From a virus: a stretch of 49,709 nt of DNA. Shown here one piece after another: positions 31,652 through 39,328 of the stretch; the stretch's first letter is position 1; each line of letters begins with the position of its first letter. The stretch spans positions 1 through 49,709 of IMG/VR virus record IMGVR_UViG_3300009082_000006. One strand, written 5' to 3'. The notes beneath the pieces are model-generated. The model saw only the letters and a program-made list of their open reading frames with translations. It searched no databases and had not been told where the DNA came from. The translations under genes and the position numbers were made by a program.

Positions 31652-32119
31652 TTAGAACGGAATATCGTCGTCCATATCGTCGAAGCCGCCGCCGCCCGCC
31701 GGCCTGCGCTCCGCTGGCGCGCTTCTGGATGGCGCAGCGCTGGCGCGGGATGCTGGCGCGCTGGCGCGGCCTGAATCTTCACCTTCGCGCTTTCCGCCGA
31801 GCATCTGCATGCGATCGCCGCGAATTTCCGTGGTGTATCGATCGTTGCCGTCCTTGTCCTGCCACTTGCGGGTGCGCAAGCTTCCCTCGACGTAGACCAT
31901 CGCGCCTTTCTTCAGATATTGCCCGCAGATTTCAGCGGTCTTGCCGAAGAATGCGACGCGATGCCATTCGGTCGCCTCCTGCATTTCGCCCGCCTTGTCC
32001 TTGTATTTTTCCGATGTCGCCATCGACAGGTTCGCCACCGCGTCGCCGCTGGGCAAATAACGCATATCAGGATCATCGCCAAGCCTGCCGATCAGAATCA
32101 CCTTGTTGACTGATGCCAT
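31652..32119 (-). CDS. ssb: Single-stranded DNA-binding protein (155 aa)
   Basis: The N-terminal OB fold is complete: [59 protein letters not shown] flexible Ala/Ser/Gly-rich linker leads to the acidic tip DDMDDDIPF that contacts partner proteins. Size and layout are like bacterial SSB. It protects single-stranded DNA during replication and annealing. It lies between the MazG-like gene and a conserved recombination-cluster gene. Confidence 0.95.
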   Translation of the reverse strand: MASVNKVILIGRLGDDPDMRYLPSGDAVANLSMATSEKYKDKAGEMQEATEWHRVAFFGKTAEICGQYLKKGAMVYVEGSLRTRKWQDKDGNDRYTTEIRGDRMQMLGGKREGEDSGRASAPASRASAAPSRSAPAERRPAGGGGFDDMDDDIPF

Positions 32120-32120
32120 T

Positions 32121-32612
32121 TCAATCGCCCTCCTTTACGAAAACCCCGTTCACCATCCGGCCGCGCCGGTCCTTGATTTCATTCCACGCGGCTTCCACGC
32201 AGTCTTCGTTGATATCGAATCCGTTCATCCCGGCCAGCGCATCCAGAATCAGGGCGGCGTTGCCGATCCCGTCCCTGATGTCGTCACGGCGCCCTTTCGC
32301 AATGCCGTGGGCGATCTTGCCGTTCTCCCTTGTGAGAATTGTCATCAGGGCGCGATCGTCAAATCTGGCGATCTTGATTCTCGCGGCCACGATGCAGTCC
32401 TCGATGTCCATCCCGTTCTGCGCGGCAAGGATCGTCAGAACGACCAGCGCATCACCTATCCCGTCCATGATTTCGTCGGGATTGTCAGTTTCGATGCCAT
32501 CGGCAAGTTCACCGACTTCCTCGGCCAGCTTCACGAATTGCCTGAAACTGTCGCTCCCTTCGATCAAGTTTCGATCAGCGGCCCAGCCGCGAATTTTTGC
32601 GAATGCTTCCAT
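32121..32612 (-). CDS. MazG-like protein with tandem repeat, second copy degenerate (163 aa)
   Basis: Residues about 28-80 are a MazG-type nucleotide pyrophosphohydrolase core: [10 protein letters not shown] and [20 protein letters not shown] with the E-E-E and D metal ligands. Residues about 92-160 repeat the layout ([40 protein letters not shown]), but the EExxE site reads ENxxI and the Asp is Asn, so it is probably inactive. It ends [13 protein letters not shown], typical of single-domain relatives. MazG enzymes remove unwanted or modified NTPs, which could matter for a phage with modified bases. ATG 32612 overlaps the upstream stop (TGATG), which selects it over the GTG just before. Confidence 0.75.
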   Translation of the reverse strand: MEAFAKIRGWAADRNLIEGSDSFRQFVKLAEEVGELADGIETDNPDEIMDGIGDALVVLTILAAQNGMDIEDCIVAARIKIARFDDRALMTILTRENGKIAHGIAKGRRDDIRDGIGNAALILDALAGMNGFDINEDCVEAAWNEIKDRRGRMVNGVFVKEGD

Positions 32613-32773
32613 CACTTCCCCTTTCCAGTTTCAGAAATTTCCCCTTCGACTTGATCCATTCGCGCGTCCGATTTCTGCAGAGCCGCAATGAATGAACGGA
32701 CCGCGATTTGCGCGGCCTGCGCGCCGGCATAAAGCGCAGCGCAGACCGCGACAATCAAGAGCGCTTTTCGCAT
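32612..32773 (-). CDS. Small membrane or exported protein (53 aa)
   Basis: MRKALLIVAVCAALYAGAQA is a hydrophobic N-terminal helix, a signal anchor or signal peptide; the remaining 33 residues are polar. It fits exactly between its neighbours (19-base overlap upstream, TGATG downstream). The function is unknown. Confidence 0.6.
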   Translation of the reverse strand: MRKALLIVAVCAALYAGAQAAQIAVRSFIAALQKSDARMDQVEGEISETGKGK

Positions 32774-33147
32774 TCCCCTTCCCCTTTGATGCTCACCCGA
32801 AGATCGCTGAAGTCGCCCAGCTTGACGGGCTTGCCATCACGGGCCGACCTGAAAACTGATCCGCCGCCTTGATATGCGTGGTGCGTGACCGACTTCCCGT
32901 GATACTGAAGCGCGCGCCGGGCGCATTCCTGCGCGCCCTGATGCGGCTTGTATTTGCTGCGCCCGCCTTGGCGAAGCTTCCGCGCGTCATATCGTCCGCT
33001 GAAGATTCCTTTACCCTTGCCGCGCGACTGATATGGGCTGACGGTGCCAAGCGCAAGCCGCCGCGCATTCGCGTCGCCGATTTTCATAATCTCGCCGATC
33101 ATCGCTGCGAGGGCGATCGCCCGGCCGAATGGTGTCCCTGTCTTCAT
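32755..33147 (-). CDS. Hypothetical basic protein (130 aa)
   Basis: The protein is basic and rich in Gly, Arg and Tyr in the middle (SPYQSRGKGKGIFSGRYDAR, GGRSKYKPHQGAQECARRAL). The N-terminal part is hydrophobic and helical (FGRAIALAAMIGEIMKIG). I recall phage proteins with a KYxPHQGxxExxRR core next to recombination genes; the function is unknown. DNA binding is plausible from the charge. Confidence 0.6.
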   Translation of the reverse strand: MKTGTPFGRAIALAAMIGEIMKIGDANARRLALGTVSPYQSRGKGKGIFSGRYDARKLRQGGRSKYKPHQGAQECARRALQYHGKSVTHHAYQGGGSVFRSARDGKPVKLGDFSDLRVSIKGEGECEKRS

Positions 33148-33184
33148 CTTGCTTCCCTTTCTGCCGGCTTCCGCCGGCCGTTGA

Positions 33185-34258
33185 TCATTCAGCCGCCATC
33201 TTCGCCCGCAGGCTCAGGTAAAGCTGTTTCAATTCGACGCGCTGGTCTTCGCTGGCGATGAATCGAATGTCATCCGCGAAAGCATCGATCGTATCGATGT
33301 CGCCCGCCTTGTTCAGCCGATCGGCAATCTGCGCGTAGGTGACTTCGCGCGCCGCTGGCGCTGGATTGCCGCCGGAATCGCCAAAATCGGCCGCTGGTGC
33401 GTCGTTCTTCTCTGGCGCGGCCGCTTGCCTTGCCCGCCCCTTGATCGCGGCCTTGACGGCATCCGTTCGCGATCCCTGTTCGGCCTGAACCGCATCGGGA
33501 GAAACTTCAAACCAATCGCCGACCGAACTCATTCCGTCGCGCAGCGATTGATAGATTTTCTTCAACTGGACCATCAATGCCGGGGTGATCGATTCAAGCC
33601 TGCGCTGAATCCGCTTCTCGATTTGATCGCGAGTCACCCCGAATGGCGCGAAAGCGTCGATCATTTTCTTGATCGATTCCGGGCTGGTGTCGGCATGCGT
33701 CGTCAGCGTGACTTCGCATTGCCGAACTGCCGCCTCGATTACGTCGCCGGGGATCACGCCGAGAATGCATGCGCGAAGCCGGCGCGCGCCCTGATTGGCG
33801 ACCATTTCATAAATGTCGCGCGGGTCTTCCAGCTTATAGGAACCCTTTTTCGTATAGCGCGAATGGGGAACCTGAAAGACCTTCACTTGCCGGGTGTTCG
33901 ATTCCAAGTCCCAAGCGAAAGCCTCGACCGTGCTTTCTCCGTTGCGCTGTTCCAGTTCGCGAATGCCGAACTGAAGATTTCCCCAAGTCTGCGCAAGCGC
34001 TTCAGCCAGCCGGATGCTCGGGCCGGTCACATCGGCGCCGCCGCGGCCGTAGGAATAAAGCGCGCCCTCCGCAAGCGTGGGTCGCGCGCATGCCTGCAGG
34101 ATGCGATCGGTCGCCGCCACCGGATCGCGCGGGAATTTCTTCGCGATCACCATCATTGCCTGAACCTCCTGCGCCTCCCGGGCCGACGCAGCATCGACCG
34201 TCGCGGCCGATTGCTTTGCCGCGCTAAAGGGGTTTTGTTGCTGGATTTCCTGTCCCAT
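33185..34258 (-). CDS. Conserved recombination-module protein, partner of YqaJ exonuclease (357 aa)
   Basis: The core is highly recognisable: MMVIAKKFPRDPVAATDRIL, ACARPTLAEGALYSYGRGG, VTGPSIRLAEALAQTWGNLQ and YEMVANQGARRLRACILGV, from a family seen beside YqaJ exonucleases and DUF932 proteins in many phages. I know no proven function. By position, next to an exonuclease and SSB, it could be the single-strand annealing protein, and this is inference. The C-terminal 100 residues are a low-complexity linker and a small helical domain. ATG 34258 begins the conserved part and has AAGGAGAAATCAAG before it. Confidence 0.7.
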   Translation of the reverse strand: MGQEIQQQNPFSAAKQSAATVDAASAREAQEVQAMMVIAKKFPRDPVAATDRILQACARPTLAEGALYSYGRGGADVTGPSIRLAEALAQTWGNLQFGIRELEQRNGESTVEAFAWDLESNTRQVKVFQVPHSRYTKKGSYKLEDPRDIYEMVANQGARRLRACILGVIPGDVIEAAVRQCEVTLTTHADTSPESIKKMIDAFAPFGVTRDQIEKRIQRRLESITPALMVQLKKIYQSLRDGMSSVGDWFEVSPDAVQAEQGSRTDAVKAAIKGRARQAAAPEKNDAPAADFGDSGGNPAPAAREVTYAQIADRLNKAGDIDTIDAFADDIRFIASEDQRVELKQLYLSLRAKMAAE

Positions 34259-34272
34259 CTTGATTTCTCCTT

Positions 34273-35256
34273 TTATCCAATTTTCAGGCGCAGAACCCGC
34301 GCGCCCGCTTTCGTGGTGCTGTTTTCCCCAATCAGCGAAGCCATTTCCTCGGGGGTCTTGGAGGTTAGCGCTTCCCGGGCGATCTTTTCCCAATCGGTCA
34401 AAACGCTGTCCCGATTTGCTTTCCAGCTTGCCAGCACGGTGCCATCGCAGACGATTTCCTCGGCGTCGCCAAAGACCGGCAGGATTTCGTCCAGAATTGC
34501 CTTTTCTTCGTCGGCGGCGGATTTCTTCACGCGGCGAACTTCATCAAGCCGGCCGATCGCTTCAGCCACTTCCACCCCGACGAAAACCTGTTTCGAGGCG
34601 ATATGCTTCGGCCAAAGGCGGCGCGCTTCGTCGGCAGTTCGCGGATCGGGCGCGACCCCTTCGATTACATGCCGGCGCCACCATGCGCTTGCTTCCGCGA
34701 TGATGTCGGCCTCAAGCGATAGATCGCGCTGAAGATGGTAGACCCGGAAATCGCTGTTGCCGAAAAGCACCGCGATGTCGGCATAGTTGCACCCGGTAAG
34801 CGCCATGTAAGCGGCGCACTGCATCAGATATGCCGGCGGGACAAGATCGGTCCCAGCTTCGCCCCAATCCGGGCTATTGCTGGCGAAAGCGCTTGCCGTT
34901 TTGCATTCGAGCAGGCGATTCGTCCTGATCTTGCCTTGATGACTTGCTACCTTTTCACCGGGCGGGACGACCAGCCGATCAACGTGCCCGATCAGCGGAG
35001 CATCGGGATGGCGCAGCATCGGGTTGTATTTCTGGACCTTCAGCCCGGTAAAGCCGGAATATTCATCGGCGACGAATTGTTCCGCCATCGTGCCGAAGCG
35101 CATCTGCAGGCTCGATTCGCTTTGCTCGACTTGCCCGGTCTTTTCAAGCCATACGTCCAGCGGCGATTTGAAAGGCGAAAGCCCGAAGATCGCGCCGATA
35201 TCCGACCCGCCCAATCCCTCCAAGCGCTCCCGCAGAAATTCTTCTCTTGTTGCCAT
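34273..35256 (-). CDS. YqaJ-like viral exonuclease (327 aa)
   Basis: The sequence fits the YqaJ/lambda-exonuclease fold: GLGGSDIGAIFGLSPFKSPL at the start, MRFGTMAEQFVADEYS, DAPLIGHVDRLV (the metal-binding Asp), and LLECKTASAFA (E-x-K). A helical C-terminal half follows. It chews the 5' strand of double-stranded ends to give 3' overhangs for annealing. It is upstream of its presumed annealing partner and downstream of DUF932. ATG 35256 is followed directly by conserved sequence. Confidence 0.9.
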   Translation of the reverse strand: MATREEFLRERLEGLGGSDIGAIFGLSPFKSPLDVWLEKTGQVEQSESSLQMRFGTMAEQFVADEYSGFTGLKVQKYNPMLRHPDAPLIGHVDRLVVPPGEKVASHQGKIRTNRLLECKTASAFASNSPDWGEAGTDLVPPAYLMQCAAYMALTGCNYADIAVLFGNSDFRVYHLQRDLSLEADIIAEASAWWRRHVIEGVAPDPRTADEARRLWPKHIASKQVFVGVEVAEAIGRLDEVRRVKKSAADEEKAILDEILPVFGDAEEIVCDGTVLASWKANRDSVLTDWEKIAREALTSKTPEEMASLIGENSTTKAGARVLRLKIG

Positions 35257-35299
35257 GATTTCCCCTTGAGAATGGGCGGCTTTCGCCGCCCCTGATTGA

Positions 35300-36274
35300 T
35301 TAAGCCGCAAGCTTCTCGGCCAATTCCAGCCCGCGCGCCTTGATCTTCGCGCCAAGCCCGAACCATGCGGTATCAAGCCGGCGATCTTGCGTGCGTCCCT
35401 TGTGGTGATCGATGTATTCGGTCACCGCATTCAGCATGCCCCAAGCGCTGTCGTTGACTGCCTCCTGAAAGCCGCCGATTTGCGCGCCGCGGAAAAGGTC
35501 CATCACCGAGCGATATCCCTTGCTGGCGCGAAGCTTGTCCATGTTGAAGGATTCGTCCATCCGCGCAAAGGGCGAGAAAAGATCGAGCAGAAATTCATCG
35601 GCTTCGTCGGGCGTGATCTTGCGCTGCGCCATCGCGTTCGCGTTATCGATGAAGCGCTCCCAGCTTTCAACCTTCAGGCCGAGCGAGTCCTTCACTTCGC
35701 TGGGCTTGAAAATCGCCGAGTGGGGAATGCTGATGCGATGTTGCCCGGAATTCGACATCAAGCTTGCCTGCAGGGTGTTGTTGCAGACCACCCGCACCGT
35801 GGTGAATTGCGCGATCGTCGCCATCGATCCGTCATAACTGGTCGCCAGCATCAGGTAAGGCGCGACTTCATCATCCATCACCCGGGCGTTTTCGCCGAGG
35901 CGCGCCATTGCCCAAATTCTGCGCCCCTCGCGGATCGCGCCCAGCGTTTCCATTTTGGCGTGATTGCGTTCGACCAGCCCGCGGAAGAAAGCCAGAACAT
36001 CGCTCGGCTGGACGATCCGATAATCCTTGCTGACGACCGAAAGCGGCGCATTCGTGTCGCTGCGATAAAGGACGTGCTTGTCGCTGAATTCGCGCAGGCT
36101 TCCGTTCTGATAAAGCACCGGGGTCCTGATCGCATCCCAATTCAAGCCGGCCTGTTCGCGCCATTCGTCGATCGATGCATCGGCGTCAACTTCCTGTCCA
36201 AGCCCGTGCCAAGGCTTCGCGCCAACGTATGCAATCGCCGGAATGCCTGTCGTCATATCAATTTCGTGTGCCAT
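35300..36274 (-). CDS. DUF932 phage/plasmid-like protein (324 aa)
   Basis: The protein matches the DUF932/TIGR03299 family: KPWHGLGQEVDADASIDEWR, VLYRSDTNAPLSVVSKDYRI, APYLMLATSYDGSMATIAQF, and TVRVVCNNTLQASL. These proteins are common in phages and plasmids beside recombination genes, with no proven function. It is the first gene of the leftward replication block. ATG 36274 follows AGGAGATCAAAAA and lies behind the promoter at 36340-36368. Confidence 0.85.
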   Translation of the reverse strand: MAHEIDMTTGIPAIAYVGAKPWHGLGQEVDADASIDEWREQAGLNWDAIRTPVLYQNGSLREFSDKHVLYRSDTNAPLSVVSKDYRIVQPSDVLAFFRGLVERNHAKMETLGAIREGRRIWAMARLGENARVMDDEVAPYLMLATSYDGSMATIAQFTTVRVVCNNTLQASLMSNSGQHRISIPHSAIFKPSEVKDSLGLKVESWERFIDNANAMAQRKITPDEADEFLLDLFSPFARMDESFNMDKLRASKGYRSVMDLFRGAQIGGFQEAVNDSAWGMLNAVTEYIDHHKGRTQDRRLDTAWFGLGAKIKARGLELAEKLAA

Positions 36275-36339
36275 TTTTTGATCTCCTGATCGTGGGTTGA
36301 TTTTCTGGCGCCGGGTCATTTCCTGCGCCATTGGGGTGA

Positions 36340-36368
36340 ACAATAAAGAAAGAAAAAGAAAAGTGCAA
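36340..36368 (-). promoter_or_regulatory. Leftward promoter of the replication/recombination block
   Basis: On the minus strand, TTGCAC (36368-36363), a 17-base pyrimidine-rich spacer, then TATTGT (36345-36340), about 65 bases before ATG 36274. The stretch is AT-rich in a GC-rich genome. The repressor-type palindrome at 36390-36406 lies 22 bases upstream. Confidence 0.7.
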
Positions 36369-36389
36369 GCGCAAAGCGAATCAAAAGTC

Positions 36390-36406
36390 GATCAAAAGAT
36401 TTGATC
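36390..36406. promoter_or_regulatory. Operator palindrome GATCAAA-N3-TTTGATC
   Basis: A perfect seven-base inverted repeat with 3-base spacer, located in the divergent region between the leftward block (36274) and the Cro-like gene (36501). A further half site (AATCAAAAG) begins at 36379. A weak rightward promoter could overlap it (TTGATC at 36401, TATCGG 17 bases later). It is a good candidate binding site for the Cro-like protein. Confidence 0.6.
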
Positions 36407-36500
36407 CGCCGATGTGGGATTTTTATCGGCCGATGCTCTAGCTTTTCGCGCCGCGATAGCAAATAATCGAAGCCCGGAAAAACAATCGAAAGGAATCAGG

Positions 36501-36749
36501 ATGACAGATGACGAAATTCGCGCGCGCGGCTGGTCGGTGCCGATCTATCGCGCCGTCGCGGCCGCTGGCGGGCCGATCGCGGTCGCGCATCACTTCAAGC
36601 TTGCCGCCATGACCACCCCGATGCGCTGGTATAAGACCGGCCGGATCGGATCGCAATACATCGTCCCGCTTTGCGCGCTGGGTGGGAATGCGGTGCAACC
36701 CGATGAAATCCTGCGCGCAGTCTCGGCAAATCCAACCCTCGCGGCATAG
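36501..36749 (+). CDS. Cro/YdaS-like regulator (82 aa)
   Basis: YRAVAAAGGPIAVAHHFKLA, then TPMRWYKTGRIGSQYIVPLC, fits a Cro/YdaS-type helix-turn-helix (GGxxAVAxxxGV ... W xxGxIP). Residues 58-75 (GGNAVQPDEILRAVSAN) are the usual Cro-like C-terminal part. It is the first gene of the rightward early block, right after the operator palindrome at 36390-36406, so it likely binds there. ATG 36501 follows AAAGGAATCAGG; an earlier in-frame ATG at 36414 lies in the promoter region. No CI-type partner was found. Confidence 0.7.
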   Translation: MTDDEIRARGWSVPIYRAVAAAGGPIAVAHHFKLAAMTTPMRWYKTGRIGSQYIVPLCALGGNAVQPDEILRAVSANPTLAA

Positions 36750-36757
36750 GTGGCGCC

Positions 36758-37009
36758 ATGAACGAAATCGAAATCGAAAACAAGAACCCGGCGCCGATCG
36801 TTGTCGCGTTGCGGCAAATTGCCGATTTGGTCGAGTCCGGAAATTTTCAGTATCAATCCGGCGGGCTGATGGTCAATTTCGTCCAGCGGACGGAACCGAT
36901 TCCAAACGGCCCGATCATGGATCAGGAAATCATCGGCCGCGAGGTGGTAATCACTTCCGATCTTGTGCTGGTGGAAAGCGCCATCCTGAAGACGCGGGTG
37001 GCGCCATGA
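36758..37009 (+). CDS. Hypothetical early protein (83 aa)
   Basis: The protein begins with an acidic run (MNEIEIENKNPAPIVVALRQ) and has IADLVESGNFQYQSGGLMVN followed by IGREVVITSDLVLVESAIL. No family is recognised. It overlaps the initiator gene by ATGA and follows the Cro-like gene by 8 bases. Confidence 0.55.
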   Translation: MNEIEIENKNPAPIVVALRQIADLVESGNFQYQSGGLMVNFVQRTEPIPNGPIMDQEIIGREVVITSDLVLVESAILKTRVAP

Positions 37010-37860
37010 ATTTTTACCCCTTCCATATCGGCGACTATGCCAGCGCGACCCGGCATCTTTCATGGGACGAAGACATGGCATATCGCAGGCTGATCGATGC
37101 TTATTACACCCGCGAGGAATCGATTCCGCTGGACCGGCGCAAAGTCTATCGGCTGGTCATGGCCGGGACGCAGGCCCAGCGCGATGCGGTCGATGATGTC
37201 CTGCAGGAATTCTTCACCGAAACGCCGGCCGGCTGGGTCCATTCCAGATGCGAGGCGGAAATCAAAATCTATCACCAGAAATCCGAGAAGGCGGCGCAAA
37301 GCGCGCGCGCAAGATGGGATCGAACAGCGGAGCGATCGCGAAGCGATGGCAGTTCGGGCGCATTTTCAGGCGGAAGCGATCGCACTGAATCTGGATGCGA
37401 TCGCATAGACGAAGGATGCGAACGCACCGAATCGGCATGCGAAGGCAATGCTACCAAGACCAAGACCAAGACCAAGACCAATATATCTAAACCTAAAGGT
37501 TTAGATTCTTCTCCCGCTGAAGCGGGGAAGCCAGCCAAAAAGGGCGCGCCATTGCCCAGCGATTTTGTCCCGAATGAAACCGGCGTCGCTTATGCGGAAC
37601 AGCGCATGGTGCAAATCGAATCGGAATTGAAAGCCTTTGCCAACTGGCACACTGCGAAGGGAACGCTTTTCAAGGATTGGCAGGCCGCGTGGCGAACATG
37701 GTGCGACAAGGCGGTCGAGTTCGGCAGGGCAGGGAATGGACGGGCATCGCCGGGAACTAAATTCGATCCGGTCGCCTACGTGAATCAGAATCGGAAAGGG
37801 GGAAGGCATGACGAAGATGAGGAACGCACCATTGATGGAATCGCGCAGCGCGTGGCTTGA
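37006..37860 (+). CDS. Replication initiator, DUF1376/lambda O-like (284 aa)
   Basis: Residues 1-105 are a DUF1376 domain (FYPFHIGDYASATRHLSWDE, MAYRRLIDAYYTREESIPL, RCEAEIKIYHQKSEKAAQSA), seen in phage initiators of the YdaU kind. Residues about 105-185 are a low-complexity linker that encodes the repeats DRTESGC, DRIDEGC, ERTESAC and KTKTKTKT. Residues 190-260 form the C-terminal region (LPSDFVPNETGVAYAEQ, FKDWQAAWRTWC), which binds the helicase loader in such proteins. It is followed by the P-like gene. The linker DNA holds the candidate origin. ATG 37006 overlaps the previous stop (ATGA). Confidence 0.8.
   Translation: MNFYPFHIGDYASATRHLSWDEDMAYRRLIDAYYTREESIPLDRRKVYRLVMAGTQAQRDAVDDVLQEFFTETPAGWVHSRCEAEIKIYHQKSEKAAQSARARWDRTAERSRSDGSSGAFSGGSDRTESGCDRIDEGCERTESACEGNATKTKTKTKTNISKPKGLDSSPAEAGKPAKKGAPLPSDFVPNETGVAYAEQRMVQIESELKAFANWHTAKGTLFKDWQAAWRTWCDKAVEFGRAGNGRASPGTKFDPVAYVNQNRKGGRHDEDEERTIDGIAQRVA
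37376..37526. other. Candidate replication origin: iterons, AT-rich stretch, hairpins
   Basis: Four copies of a 21-base unit start at 37376, 37397, 37418 and 37439, each beginning GCGATCGC, GCGATCGC, GCGAACGC or GCGAAGGC. They encode seven-residue repeats in frame. An ACCAAG tandem run (37453-37479) and an AT-rich stretch (37480-37510) follow. Two hairpins come next: CTAAACCT-AA-AGGTTTAG (37487-37504) and CCCGCT-GA-AGCGGG (37513-37526). The order iterons, AT-rich DNA and palindrome inside an initiator gene is that of the lambda origin. Confidence 0.6.
37453..37479 (+). repeat. Tandem hexamer repeat (ACCAAG)4 in the initiator gene
   Basis: Four full ACCAAG units plus a partial one encode Thr-Lys repeats (TKTKTKTKT) in the linker of the initiator. 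It lies between the iteron array and the AT-rich segment of the candidate origin and may vary in copy number. Confidence 0.8.
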
Positions 37861-38434
37861 AATCCACCCGCGGCTTGGAATGTCCCTCATGGATCACTTG
37901 TGGAATCGGCTGGACGGGGCGTATCCGAATCGCTGGCGCGCTGCGTTTGCCAACCATCAGGCCGTCGAGAATTGGCGTGAAGCATGGGCGGAAGCATTCG
38001 CCGAGGATGGCATAAGGCCCGAGGAAATTCGGCCCGCCATAGCGGCGTGTCGTCGCGTGTACGATTGGCCTCCAAGCTTGGCGGAATTCCTGAAGGTCTG
38101 CAGACCGCAGGCCGACCCGCGGATCGAATGGGCGGAAGCGATCGAAAGCATGCGGGTGCGGCTACGCGGGATTGGCGGCGATGAATGGTCGCGCCCTCAA
38201 GTCTATTGGGCCGCGGTCGCGATCGGCTGGCATGACCTGAATTCGCAGTCATGGGAATCGATCAAGGCGCGGTGGATCAATGCGCTTGCGCATGCGCGAA
38301 GCGATCCGGTCCCGCCTTACATGGTCGCTTTGCCGGCGCCCGGGCAGCAATCCATCAGCGCGGAAGACGCGCGGAAGCGGATCGCGCATCTTGCCGAAAT
38401 GCTGGCGTCGAAGATGACCGGGGAGGCGCCATGA
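37808..38434 (+). CDS. Replication protein P-like helicase loader (208 aa)
   Basis: The protein fits phage replication P-type loaders: WNRLDGAYPNRWRAAFANHQ, AVENWREAWAEAFAEDGIRP, IRPAIAACRRVYDWPPSLAE and FLKVCRP. Such proteins recruit the host DnaB helicase to the initiator complex. It overlaps the initiator gene by 53 bases, an order like lambda O-P. No ATPase motif of DnaC type is seen. The start is the first ATG of the frame. Confidence 0.75.
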   Translation: MTKMRNAPLMESRSAWLEIHPRLGMSLMDHLWNRLDGAYPNRWRAAFANHQAVENWREAWAEAFAEDGIRPEEIRPAIAACRRVYDWPPSLAEFLKVCRPQADPRIEWAEAIESMRVRLRGIGGDEWSRPQVYWAAVAIGWHDLNSQSWESIKARWINALAHARSDPVPPYMVALPAPGQQSISAEDARKRIAHLAEMLASKMTGEAP

Positions 38435-38646
38435 CCACGCAATGCCATTGCGAAAGCTGCAGCAAGGCGCCGGCCGAAACATGGACCGCAAAATTCCGGC
38501 TAGAATGCGAGGCGCGCCATCTTCTCGCGCAACCGCTTCGCGAAAGGCAGGAATACTTGAAAGCGCTTCAGGGTGAAAGGCGCAAAGCTTTGGAAGCCGA
38601 AATGATCAGACAGCACACGGAAGGGAGAAAGCCGCGTGGAGATTGA
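38431..38646 (+). CDS. Small conserved phage protein (71 aa)
   Basis: Landmarks are TAKFRLECEARHLLAQPLRE, RQEYLKALQGERRKALEAEM: a charged helical protein seen between P-like and RusA genes in related phages. An N-terminal CHCESC motif could bind metal. It overlaps the P-like gene (ATGA) and the RusA gene. The function is unknown. Confidence 0.6.
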   Translation: MTTQCHCESCSKAPAETWTAKFRLECEARHLLAQPLRERQEYLKALQGERRKALEAEMIRQHTEGRKPRGD

Positions 38647-39067
38647 ATTTTTTGTCCCGGGCCAGCCTATCGCAAAAGGCCGGCCGAAGTTTTCCACCCG
38701 CGGGGGATTCGCGAAAGCCTATACCCCAGCGAAAACAGTGAATTACGAAAATCTTGTCCGATATGCCGCCGCTGAAGCGATGCAAGGGCGCGTCCCGATT
38801 CCCGGCCCGGTCCACTTGTGGATTCACATCGGGCTTCAGATTCCGGCAAGTTGGTCGAAAAAGCGCCGCGGCCTCGCTGCAGACCAGATGATCGCGGCGA
38901 CGAAAAAGCCAGATGCAGACAACGTGCTGAAGGCGGTCAAGGATGCGATCAATGGCGTGGTGTTCATCGATGACGCGCAAGTCGTGAGCATTGCGCTGAT
39001 CAAGGAATATTCGGAAATCCCGGGCGTCAAGGTTCAGATCAGACCGCTTCCGATCGAGGCTGCGTGA
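38636..39067 (+). CDS. rusA: RusA-like Holliday junction resolvase (143 aa, GTG start)
   Basis: The RusA layout is clear: EIEFFVPGQPIAKGRPKFS at the N-terminus, the KKPDADNVLKAVKDAINGVV motif with D93 and D95, and FIDDAQV with D112/D113, which match the family's metal-binding acidic residues. It cuts four-way junctions formed in replication and recombination. The GTG at 38636 overlaps the previous gene by 11 bases and follows AGGGAGAAAGCC. Confidence 0.9.
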   Translation: MEIEFFVPGQPIAKGRPKFSTRGGFAKAYTPAKTVNYENLVRYAAAEAMQGRVPIPGPVHLWIHIGLQIPASWSKKRRGLAADQMIAATKKPDADNVLKAVKDAINGVVFIDDAQVVSIALIKEYSEIPGVKVQIRPLPIEAA

Positions 39068-39306
39068 TGGCGGAATTCGATCGAATCGTCACCCTGCGCG
39101 ATCTTGCGAATCAGGACCCGGCGGAAATGCTTTCCGGATATCGCGCCGGCCTGAATGGCGATCCGGAACCCGGAAGCGACAAAAGCCGGGGGTTCTGGCA
39201 CGGCTGGCTGAATGGGATGGTCGATAGCGGAAGGCGCGAAAAGGATCAGGCGCAGGCAATCCTCGCGGCTCGATATTCAGAAGCGGCAAGGCTTCCGGTT
39301 CAGTGA
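39067..39306 (+). CDS. Rmf/CrpP-like small protein (79 aa)
   Basis: The motif MLSGYRAGLNGDPEPGSDKS then RGFWHGWLNGMVD resembles the Rmf/CrpP fold (GYxAGxxG ... FWxGW xxG). In bacteria Rmf helps pair idle ribosomes; phage members have unknown roles. The ATG overlaps the RusA stop (TGATG). The C-terminus is a charged helix. Confidence 0.6.
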   Translation: MAEFDRIVTLRDLANQDPAEMLSGYRAGLNGDPEPGSDKSRGFWHGWLNGMVDSGRREKDQAQAILAARYSEAARLPVQ

Positions 39307-39328
39307 TTCGTTGGCGAATGGGGGTGAA

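Noticed and set aside
33425-34732. 435-residue plus-strand frame
   Set aside because: Opposite the YqaJ partner and exonuclease genes, which carry recognisable conserved motifs.
36682-37005. 108-residue N-terminal extension of the initiator frame
   Set aside because: Conserved DUF1376 sequence begins at ATG 37006, which overlaps the previous stop; the extension is an Arg-rich shadow of 36758..37009.
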